DNA of 64,000 bases, from NCBI GenBank assembly GCA_018340805.1, contig JACMZG010001914.1, positions 25,720,569-25,784,568 of the forward strand. Direction: 5' to 3'. The position numbers and the translations under genes are program-made. Below the pieces are notes generated by a model. It was given only the letters and a program-made list of their open reading frames with translations. It had not been told where the DNA came from and did not search any database. Shown one piece after another: positions 56,054 to 64,000 of this stretch. The stretch comes from Microvelia longipes. Its lineage: Eukaryota > Arthropoda > Insecta > Hemiptera > Veliidae. Each line of letters begins with the position of its first letter. Position 1 is the first letter of the stretch.

Positions 56054-57109
56054 ATTTCACAGCTGTTATTTAACTTTTATATACAATGAATTCATTCATG
56101 AATAAAAAGTTGGTTTTATACCTTTTAACATAAATTTGAAGGATAAAATGCAATAGAGAAAAATAAGTCTCATTAAAACCAAATTAAATATTGTTATATC
56201 CGAGAATATACTAAGTAGTTATATTAAGTATTTGTAATTCTTTTATCATCAAGTTCGTTGCCTTATTTTGTTTTTGATCTATTATCTTTACCTTGTGAGC
56301 CTTTGACGTCATGCTCTGGATTTCTTTCAGAGGTTTTTCAAATATTACATGGAAATATTAAAAGTAATTTTAAAAAAATATATTAAAATACCCATAAGTG
56401 GCACAGTGATAATTTCTTAGAATAAAATGGAGGTACTAAACATGAAACGGGGTGATACATTTCAGTTGTACCAACAATAAATCCTTTATAAAAAAAAAAG
56501 AGAAAACATGATCCAAGACTTTTGAAAATGGTTTCCCAGTTAACTCGAGTAAACTGACTATTGCGAGTTCAAATTTATTGGAAATTTTTGACATTATCAT
56601 TGATTTTTGTTCAAAAGTATAGGAAGGAAATAGTTTTAACATATGTCATGTCACATACATATGTCAAGCAATAGCGTGATAAAATGTTTCCCAAATATAA
56701 TGATAATAGTATCAAACGTCTTAGGATTTAATACCGTGTTTTAACGGCAATACTACAATACGCTATTACTTAAATTTTTAATGTTACCAAATGTAGCAAC
56801 AAAATTAACATATTTGTGTAAGAGTTACCATGATAATAATAGTGAATTACAATTTTGATCTCAACAAGATTTTTTAGGCGAGAGGCACATTTTTACTATT
56901 AAGGGACCATTTTTACCCTAGAGATGGGTTACATTTAATTTGTACTGCCGGGGAAGGAGGTATGCTGGTTGCTTAAGGAGGGGGGGGGGCTCCCCTCCTT
57001 AAAAGAAACCCTGGTCATACATTTCAATTTTTATTACGATTTAATATTTTGAATAATTTATTTGTCCGAACTAAGGCCGCAAATTTGAATAGCATTATAT
57101 GTAATGTGC
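56049..57109. other. Unassigned AT-rich sequence with a GC hairpin
   Basis: TTAAGGAGGGG 56973-56983 pairs with CCCCTCCTTAA 56992-57002. The loop continues a ten-G run (56980-56989). A TGACGTCA palindrome is at 56304-56311. No gene. Confidence 0.55.
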
Positions 57110-57720
57110 GCTGAAACTAAATTTAGTGCCAAAACTCCTAAAACTAAATTTTCTACTAAAATTTATTCCTTACTAAATTTTTCCTGAGCATGCGTACGAA
57201 TTTCCAAGTCTCTAAGACATAAAGGAACTGAGCAATTTGGAGATTTCAAAAAAAGTTCGGGCAAAACATTCTAAAATAAGAAGATGGATTTACATTATAT
57301 AAAAATTATTATTAAATTTCCTAACTAAATTCACTAGAGAAATTTATAAAATTAAATTTACTACTAAAACTCTTAAAAACAAATTTAATACTAAAATAAA
57401 ATAAAATTTACTACTAAAACTCCTAAAACTAAATTTATACTTGAAACTAAATTTACGTCTATAATTCTTAAAACTAAATTTACTGCCAAAACTTCTAAAA
57501 CTAAATTTATGCTTGAAACTAAATTTACGTCTATAATTCTTAAAACTAAATTTACTGCCAAAACTCCTAAAACTAAATTTACTACGTAAACTTTAAACTA
57601 AATTTACTTCTAAAACTACATTTACTACTAAAGTTCTCAAACTAAATTTAGCACTAAAACTAAATTTAATACTAAAACTCCTAAAACAAAAGTTTAATAC
57701 AACACCTAAAAATAAATTTT
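57110..57720 (+). repeat. A-rich minisatellite (CTAAAACTAAATTTACT)
   Basis: Many units of about 16-24 bp built on AACTCCTAAAACTAAATTTA. A longer period of about 72 bases repeats near 57440-57585 (TTGAAACTAAATTTACGTCT then AATTCTTAAAACTAAATTTA, twice). Confidence 0.9.
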
Positions 57721-58722
57721 ATCAAAACTCCTCACATTGCAACCTATTAATTGCATTTATGCAAATGTAATCTTATTCATCCTAATTATCTTGTGTAATA
57801 AATTAGTTAACAAATTTCCCGTAAGATTTACAGCGCTAGTCAACATAATTAAGACGTTTTTGTAGGTATAAGATTTATTTTCAAAGATTTCCTAAGATAT
57901 CTGTTTTTTGCCAGACTTAGCTTCTTCCTTTCTGTGTTTTTTTTATCTTATATCTCATTAAACCTTAACGTTTTATAAATATATTTTAAAAGAAAATGCA
58001 GCTTTATTTTATTCTTAAATAATAAATATTATGTATGTCACAATATAAGTTTAAACTTCAGTTACAGATAAATATTGTGTGATAATTTTAAAGGAAAGTA
58101 TCATTTTAATTGTTTTTTATATGGTTTTTATTCATTTAATTAGTGGCTTAAATATGTAGTTCTTTGTCTACTTCTTATGTGTAAAGATAAAGATGCTTTT
58201 TGGAAAAAGATTTATGAGTATTAAAGAGTAATGAGAATTTATTTTCATTTTTTTTTCTTGTGAGATTTTTTGAACTATATTGCATTTGCTGCGAAGGACT
58301 TGGAATCCTAAGAAGGAAATGAAGACTAATTACATGAAGATGGTACTGTTTAAGGATGTTACAAACAGTTCGTGAGATTTTTTTTTTGTTTGTGTTATCC
58401 AAGATTTTGCTTTTTTCGGAATTAAGATTGCTCGGTAATAACCGGTGCCATTGAACTTGGAAGTATAACGGTAGTTTATAAGTGAAGTGAAAAATGACAA
58501 AAAAAGGAGCGTTTAGTTCGTAATAATTGCTTTATACTTTCTTTGAAGTGTTTAAATATGCTGTACTTAAAACGAAGACTTCTGGCCTCTTCGCAGACTC
58601 CTTCATAGGAATTCACTTTTCAGTGGCTAACTTTTATTTATGATTTATTTTTATTGTCTAAGCAATTACCTGGTGGAACGCAATAGCTGCTTCAGCATTA
58701 AATTCTAAAGGATGATGTATCA
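57721..58722. other. Unassigned AT-rich sequence
   Basis: Nothing recognised. A 75-codon frame at 58175-58402 on the minus strand is Lys/Asn/Ser-rich without a domain. Confidence 0.6.
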
Positions 58723-59690
58723 TTTAATACTACCGAGTTTTGCAAAATATAAATATTTGACACATTATAATTGTGCGAGATACACCTAGGAAATGTAACA
58801 AGCAAAATTCAATGCCACATCTGGAAACTGTTCCATCATTCGACAATCGTTATCACTGATAGCTCGACATAATGTCATGTCCCACTCTGTTTCGTTACGT
58901 CTAACTCTCAGGGTGCCGACAGAGCCTGAACTCACTCTGACCTTCTATTATAATTCCGTGGAACATAAAGTAAAGTATTTACCAACAGTAGTTCTTAGAT
59001 GCGAGAGACTCGCGGAGGTCCGCGTGTTAAGCGAATTTCCGCTGGAAGGCGTGTTTCCGTGCTTAACAATCCTTTTCTTTTAAGGTTATGGTTTATGCTT
59101 TTCAACTTGAGCAGTCACTCATTTTTCAAGCGCTACTCTTAACTCTTTTTTCTGTATTTTTCAAAGAAAACGCGCGTAATTATCCTGTTGGTTATACAAA
59201 ACTATGCCTCTAAAATTGGCAGTACACAATATTATTTGCGCTTGTTTAATGCTCAGTTGGTGTTTTTCTTTAAAGGTTTTAGCGCATTTCCTTTAAAATA
59301 CTTTTTAATGGACCTTAAAGGTAGCCCATTACCTTTGAAATAGATCTTGGTCATGGTCCGAGTTTCGACTCCCTCATGACGTCTATCCCATTAGCGAATT
59401 TTTCTTAAGGTAATTCGCTAAAAAAGTTATGCTACATTGAGGAACTGTTGTTGGTAAATACTTTACTCTATGTTTTTCAAAATTTGAAGTAAAGGTCAGA
59501 GTGAATTCTGGCTCTGTTAACGCCCAGTTGGAGTGAGACGTAACGAAACAATGTGGGACATGACATTATGTTGAGCCATCAAATGACGAATGTCGAATGA
59601 TGGAACAGTACTCCCAAATGTAGATAGCATTTTGCTTGTTACATTTTATAGGTGTCTCGCATAGTTATATTGTGTTACAACTGATTAAGT
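58723..59690. mobile_element. F3 foldback element split by a nested insert
   Basis: Left arm 58723-58998 has ACTACCGAGTTTTGCAAAAT, TTGTGCGAGATACACCTAGG, CTGTTCCATCATTCGACAAT, CCCACTCTGTTTCGTTACGT and AAAGTATTTACCAACAGTAG. The right arm 59438-59690 gives the complements in reverse order, including GTTGGTAAATACTTTACTC, GAGACGTAACGAAACAATGT, CGAATGTCGAATGATGGAAC and GGTGTCTCGCATAGTTATAT. The arms still pair up to GTAGTTC/GAACTGTTG beside the insert. No coding capacity seen. Confidence 0.87.
59000..59438 (+). mobile_element. FB1 left arm plus SINE-like head, nested in F3
   Basis: 59008-59300 follows FB1 order (CGGAGGTCCGCGTGTTAAGC, GTGTTTCCGTGCTTAACAAT, AATTGGCAGTACACAATATT). 59340-59432 has GGTCCGAGTTTCGACTCCCT (B-box-like) then ATCCCATTAGCGAATTTTTC and GGTAATTCGCTAAAAAAG. 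TTAGCGAATT/AATTCGCTAA at the end is a short palindrome. The same tail occurs at 196-285. Confidence 0.7.
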
Positions 59691-60611
59691 ATACAACGTA
59701 GATGTAGTGTTTTGAAGATGCCTAGTTTTCCTGTTAATGGACCTATTAAAGTGGGGTTTATTAGTGAACATTTTAATGCATATCGCAATTAAATATAATT
59801 ATAAGTATATAAATTAGATTTTGGTTTTAGATTTTAAATATAACAGAACAATTTAAAAATATTTTCGGACATACGACAATGTGTAAATTGCAAATATTAC
59901 AGCTTGGTTGTTTGATCACCCTAGCTCTGAAACCTGTCACCAATAATTGATAGACTGCTAGCAAACTAAATTAATTCTTAATAAATTCTACACCTATATT
60001 ACCTTATTCCGGCGATTTTAACCAAACTATTGTTTAACATACGTAATAGTTTTTTCTATACTAAAAATGTATAGAAATAATCTTAGGTTCCCGATAACTA
60101 TATTGTGTTGGCGCATGCGAAATGTTCTACCTGTTATCTTATGATTTAGTGGAGTAAAGATCAAACACTTGTTGCTTGAATAAAATAAAGCCATTAAGTG
60201 TAGAGTTCTTGTTTAAGTGGCTCTTAATAGTCTGAACTCTCTGGACAATTTGTTTGTCATTATTGTTGGTTAAGTCATGTAGCTAATCTTTCCTTTAGAA
60301 ATTCGGTTAAGAAATTTCTATCTTTCAATTGTAAAACTTGTGTTTTATAAGGTATTTTAAAAAAACACATCTAAAAATCGGAAAAAAATACTTTCACAAG
60401 TCTTAAATTAATAGTCGATTCTATTTCAAATCTAAATTTATTTATTGTCAATTAAAAATCAAACGGGTCATTTATGTTTCTACTTTATGTCCTTTTATTT
60501 CTTTCCTGTATATTATTCATTAGATTTATGCTAATAGACTTTACCAAAGGTATTAATTTAAAATTAAGTTTAAGCTTTTTAAAAAAATCAATTTTATAAA
60601 TGAATACAATC
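59691..60611. other. Unassigned AT-rich sequence
   Basis: Nothing recognised. Confidence 0.6.
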
Positions 60612-60985
60612 AACGCTTTTTGACTTTTCCTCATTCATACTGGAAAAGTTTTGAGATTGCTCTAAAATTCTCGAAAACGGGATTCCTTCTGCCTTGTCCG
60701 TTTCAGATGTTCTAAGACCTTCTGAGTAGTTTTTACCAGTATGTGGTTGTGTGTTTCTATTATCATCGTGGCTCCTAGTGTGTTTATGCTAACGACCTGA
60801 AACTTTGTGCATAAATAAATTTCTAGGTCCAATTATATCAAGAAAATTTGTTTATGACGTCATCGACCGTCATAAATTTCTTAGCAAATATTAAAACAAT
60901 TTATAAAACACTCAAAACTGATAGGATCGATGTGAAATTTGGCACAGATTTAGTTCTGTATAAGACCAACATATAAATAAATGTC
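60612..60985 (-). mobile_element. F2 repeat, 3' half
   Basis: TTGACTTTTCCTCATTCATA-CTGGAAAAGTTTTG is the palindromic end. CGTTTCAGATGTTCTAAGAC, CTTCTGAGTAGTTTTTACCA, GTTTATGACGTCATCGACCG and GATCGATGTGAAATTTGGCA follow. TGACGTCA is at 60855-60862. It breaks at the SINE-B fragment. Confidence 0.8.
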
Positions 60986-61052
60986 CTTCCTAAGGTCTTT
61001 CAGCCCATCAGAGTATTCACCCTGTGGGAACAACCTCAGGTTGGTGACATCT
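60985..61052 (-). mobile_element. SINE-B 3' fragment
   Basis: AGGTCTTTCAGCCCATCAGA-GTATTCACCCTGTGGGAACA-ACCTCAGGTTGG is the reverse complement of the SINE-B part at 50410-50465 with substitutions. Confidence 0.75.
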
Positions 61053-61104
61053 AATAATTGACCAAATCTTTTTACAATTAAGTACTATTCATAAAAACTT
61101 AATT

Positions 61105-61318
61105 TTTACTTTTCCTCATTACTTGTAGGTATATTGGAAAAGTATTGTGTTTCGAAAAAATCCGAAACTGGGATGTCACCGGAATTATCCGTTTGAGGTG
61201 TTTTTAAGACCTCTTGATTGGTTTTCACATAGTTGTCTGTCTGTATGTGTATGTGTGTGTGTCTGTTAACTCCTAGTGTATTTATGCTAGATTGTCCAAG
61301 TGGCACAAGAGTATTAAT
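61105..61318 (-). mobile_element. F2 3'-end fragment
   Basis: TTACTTTTCCTCATTACTTG-TAGGTATATTGGAAAAGTAT, then AAACTGGGATGTCACCGGAA, CCGTTTGAGGTGTTTTTAAG, GTCTGTCTGTATGTGTATGT and CTCCTAGTGTATTTATGCTA. The minus-strand 66-codon frame over it is repeat-derived. Confidence 0.85.
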
Positions 61319-61784
61319 TTTTAGCGAATTTCCTTTTTCTTTCTCTTTTCTCCCTCATTTTCTTTTAAACTAAATTTTAACAAGAAGAATGTTGTTTCCT
61401 CATTTTAATTTCCACACAAGTTTAATTGTCTCTTTCTTTTATTCTACAAAAAATCTTTTTGTTTTAAAACTAAAGTAAGGTTTAGTTTAATTTTTCTCAA
61501 TAAGATAAATCGATTTAAAATAAAATTAAATATTTTTGGTTACATTTAAAAGAAGGATTTAAGTTAATTTAGCTATTTGCTGTGAGTTTATTTATTCTTT
61601 TGTGTCTCATATTTGCTTAGCATTCACTTATTTATTGTCTCTAAATAAGAAATGTTGATTTGCTTTTATTACACTCATCCACTACCTCCTTTAAGCTAAA
61701 GATGTACTTTATCTAATGTCATATATTTGTATCAACACTCCTTTGTAGAGACTAATTTGTCTAAACAAATAAAGAATTATTATT
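61319..61784. other. Unassigned AT-rich sequence
   Basis: AGCGAATTTCCTTTTTCTTT at 61323 is the recurrent edge motif. Otherwise nothing. Confidence 0.55.
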
Positions 61785-62144
61785 TATGCTAGAGAGTTAA
61801 AACTTTGTACAAAAGCAATCTGCCGCTGTAGATGTGCTATTAGGAAAATATTTTTATGACGTCATTAACTCGCAATAATGACAGCAAAAATTTTGAAAAA
61901 TAAAACGCGGAAAAATGATGCGATCGAATTCATATTTAGCACGCATCTAGTTATGTATAAGACGATATGTAAAAGACGTATGTTATGTATGCATCTAGTT
62001 ATTGTATAAGTTTATGTATATGTGTCATGTTTCGTCTTATTATCAGCATTAGTTCAATTGTTTATCGTATGAATTTAAAAATGATATCATTGAGTTGAAA
62101 TTTAGTACAATTGTATATTATTACCTAATACATAAGTACACTAA

Positions 62145-63348
62145 GGCCCGTATTCAAAGACGTTTCCTAACATTTTCCTAACATTCTCCTAACATTTTCC
62201 TAACATTTTCCTAACTTTTCCTAACATTTTCCATTTCCTAACCTAAATTTCCTAAACATTTCCTAACATTTCCTAACTTTTCCCTAACATTTCCATTTCT
62301 AACTCCTAACATTCCTAACCCTAACATTTCCTAACATTTCCTAACATTCTCCTATCGTGTTTTAAAAGTCTTTTAGAGGCTTCGCATGATTTTATTTAGT
62401 AAGAACCTAAGGTAGTTAAGTCAAAAAGTGATACCATTGTAAGTAACGTAATATATCGCAAAATATCAATGTTATTAACTTATTACCTGGATTTTACGAC
62501 ATACTTGTTCATAAACAACATGCGGCCTTGCTTTGGCGAATGTTAATAATATAGAAACTTTATTTACATATGTTTTCAGTAAACAGTAGAGTTAATACAA
62601 ATACAATGTTCAATTTATTGTAACAGCTTTCATAAATAAAGCAGTATCAAGCGTTTCAAGTTGAACGTGGACCAGGTTGTACGAATCCAAAGGTGTCTAA
62701 ATAAAGACCTGTTAATCAGTGCAACACTGTTTTCATTTTGCTAAATCATTCACACAATTTGTTTTTCGTATTTTGTCATCAAATTCATTTTTGTTGTGTA
62801 AAATTTTTTTGGTATAATAATGGCTGAATTATTCACACCGGACCAACTGAATTTCCTCTTTGAATCGATAGCCCGCCACAAACAGACCTTAGAAAATAAA
62901 AAATCTGATTGTGTTAAAAGAATTTCAGGGTAAACTCCCTAATAGTAAGTTAAGTGGATCAACAGTAACTTATATTATGTAAATTTATGTAGATAGTTAT
63001 TAATACGACAAAGTGTGTCGTAAATCCAGGTAATAAGTTAATAACATTGATATTTTGCGATATATTACGTTCCTTACAATGGTATCACTTTTGACTTAAC
63101 TAACTTAGGTTCTTATAAAAAAAATCATGCAAAGCCTCTAAATGACTTTTAAAATAATCGGGAACGATCATTTAAATTTCGTGGCTTAAAAACATTTCCC
63201 TTACCTAAACATAAGGTGAGTGGAGGATGTTAGAGTTAGGAAATGTAGAGGAAATGTTAGAGAAAAGTTAGGAAATGTTAGGAAAAAGTTAGGAAAATGT
63301 TAGGAAAAAGTTAGGAAAAATGTTAGGAAAACGTCTTTGAATACGGCC
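62145..63348 (+). mobile_element. PIF/Harbinger-like element with long TIRs
   Basis: It is flanked by TAA on both sides (62142-62144, 63349-63351), the 3-bp TWA duplication typical of PIF/Harbinger. Ends are GGCCCGTATTCAAAGACGTT and its complement, with one indel. TIRs run about 62145-62503 and 63015-63348. Their outer 200 bases are arrays of TTTTCCTAACA (complement TGTTAGGAAAA); the inner part holds ATATCGCAAAATATCAATGT and its complement. The interior of about 510 bases holds a truncated Myb/SANT-like frame but no DDE transposase. It is therefore non-autonomous. Confidence 0.85.
62820..62933 (+). pseudogene. Truncated Myb/SANT-like (NAIF1-type) first exon
   Basis: 37 codons starting MAELFTPDQLNFLFESIARH and continuing KQTLENKKSDCVKRISG before a stop. 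The spacing FTxxQ-xxL-xxxIxxHKxxLENKKSD matches the start of the Myb/SANT-like DNA-binding domain found in NAIF1-type proteins and in the second gene of Harbinger elements, where KKTD is followed by about 45 further residues. Those are missing. CAGGGTAAAC at the end could be a splice donor, so this may be a first exon that lost its partner. It lies in the interior of the TIR element, which fits a Harbinger DNA-binding gene. Identification rests on a short stretch. Confidence 0.55.
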
Positions 63349-63555
63349 TAAGTTTCGTTCAATACGAACAGGAATTTTTATTAACATAAAAATTAGGAGC
63401 ATTGAGCGTGGTCAGTGCTTATGGTGACCGCTGGGTATGAAATGGATGAATTAACTGTCTGAGGACGAGCGAAGCGAGCCGAAGTAGGGAGGATAGCGTA
63501 TCGAATTTAATTTGTTGAGAATATGTTCCGAGGTACCCCGTACCCGATTTTTTAA

Positions 63556-63839
63556 ATTTAATGTAACTTAATTTTTAAATTAGTTTATGTAATCGTATTT
63601 TAATTTATTTTATAGTCATTTATATCTCGTCATTTAGTGATCTATAATTCTAATTTATTTTATCTTTAAATTACTTACATTACGTCTGACTCTATCTTAC
63701 TAAATATTTTTAAATAAAACTTCCCACCTAAGTACAATCTAGTACTTAAGTGTTCTCTTTATAAGACTAGTCAACACTAAAACTTTATGAGCCCTCATAC
63801 TTGTAACAATCACTATTGTTGTTAATTGTTGTTATTATA
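63556..63839. other. Unassigned AT-rich sequence
   Basis: Nothing recognised. Confidence 0.6.
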
Positions 63840-63990
63840 ACAATCATGATAGCAGAAATTCTAACAATTCATAAAACACGGTAAAATAAAAGGATCGATT
63901 TGTGGCTAAATAAAAGAGAAATTAAACGAAACATTTTTCTGCGTTTTATGTTTTCGTGCGTTTTTTTTATGTTTTAATTTTTTTTCTGAC
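63840..63990 (-). mobile_element. F2 fragment, degraded
   Basis: AGCAGAAATTCTAACAATTC-ATAAAACACGGTAAAATAAA-AGGATCGATTTG resembles the F2 stretch GACAGCGAAAATTTTGAAAA-ATCATAAAACGCGG with GATCGATTTG after it. TTTTCTGCGTTTTATG nearby is the opposite-strand word, so this may hold two scraps. It likely continues past the window. Confidence 0.45.
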
Positions 63991-64000
63991 TCTTTATTGC

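Larger units (their letters stand above)
61785..63555 (-). mobile_element. F2 repeat interrupted by a Harbinger-like element
   Basis: The left part 61785-62144 has TATGCTAGAGAGTTAAAACT, TTTTTATGACGTCATTAACT, AAAACGCGGAAAAATGATGC and CATAAGTACACTAA. The right part 63349-63555 resumes TAAGTTTCGTTCAATACGAA, GAGCATTGAGCGTGGTCAGT, GGACGAGCGAAGCGAGCCGA and GAGGTACCCCGTACCCGATT. In uninterrupted copies (for example 12525-12560, opposite strand) the two edges are continuous, with CAA or TAA once at the junction. CRE-type TGACGTCA is at 61857-61864. Confidence 0.88.

Noticed and set aside
62163..62350. TTCCTAACA array as interstitial telomere repeat
   Set aside because: The unit is an irregular 10-11-mer, not TTAGG or TTAGGG, and its complement occupies the other TIR. 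It belongs to the Harbinger-like element.

Overview
This window looks like intergenic or intronic DNA from an AT-rich animal genome, plausibly an arthropod or other invertebrate. The taxon cannot be fixed from the sequence. Signs of a eukaryote are long (TA)n microsatellites, tRNA-derived SINEs, minisatellites, terminal-inverted-repeat (TIR) elements and decayed non-LTR retrotransposon coding sequence. I see no convincing host protein-coding gene, rRNA or functional tRNA. Nearly all open frames are short and fall in low-complexity DNA or inside repeats.

Most of the recognisable content is interspersed repeats, which I name by their shared sequence. F2 is the commonest family, with about two dozen full or partial copies on both strands. 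Its full length is about 0.7-0.9 kb, from a GGTACGGGGTACC end to an end with a GGAAAAGT/ACTTTTCC palindrome. FB1 is a foldback repeat of about 430 bp whose ends carry CGCGGTGGTCCGCAT. At four loci it lies next to a tRNA-like (B-box) head. F3 is a second foldback family with the motif TGTTCCATCATTCGACATT. SINE-A (about 600 bp, 6118-6692 and 17097-17715) and SINE-B (50258-50488) have tRNA-like heads. Three copies of a hammerhead-like CTGATGA-hairpin-GAAA motif (26952, 35739, 36215) mark Penelope-like element remnants.

Layout by region. 1-10 kb: TA tracts, FB1 with a four-unit terminal array, two 56-57 bp minisatellites, SINE-A, a perfect 20-bp hairpin. 10-20 kb: F3, an inverted pair of F2 copies, second SINE-A, and a minus-strand non-LTR RNase H/C-terminal pseudogene with an internal tandem duplication. 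20-32 kb: minisatellites, hammerhead-like copy 1, F2 fragments. 32-44 kb: FB1 copies, an 18-bp-TIR MITE with two CRE palindromes, the Penelope-like inverted composite, F2 copies. 44-54 kb: minisatellites, one of which is split by a 476-bp near-palindromic TA-flanked MITE, then SINE-B and tandem F2 copies. 54-64 kb: FB1, an A-rich minisatellite, an F3 copy split by a nested insertion, and a 1.2-kb PIF/Harbinger-like element with long TIRs and a truncated Myb/SANT-like exon, flanked by TAA and sitting inside an F2 copy.

The nested insertions give a relative order of events: F2 before the Harbinger-like element, minisatellite before the TA-flanked MITE, F3 before the FB1-containing insert. No pathway or operon links the parts. 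All family names here are local, and coordinates of degenerate repeats are good to roughly 10-20 bp.
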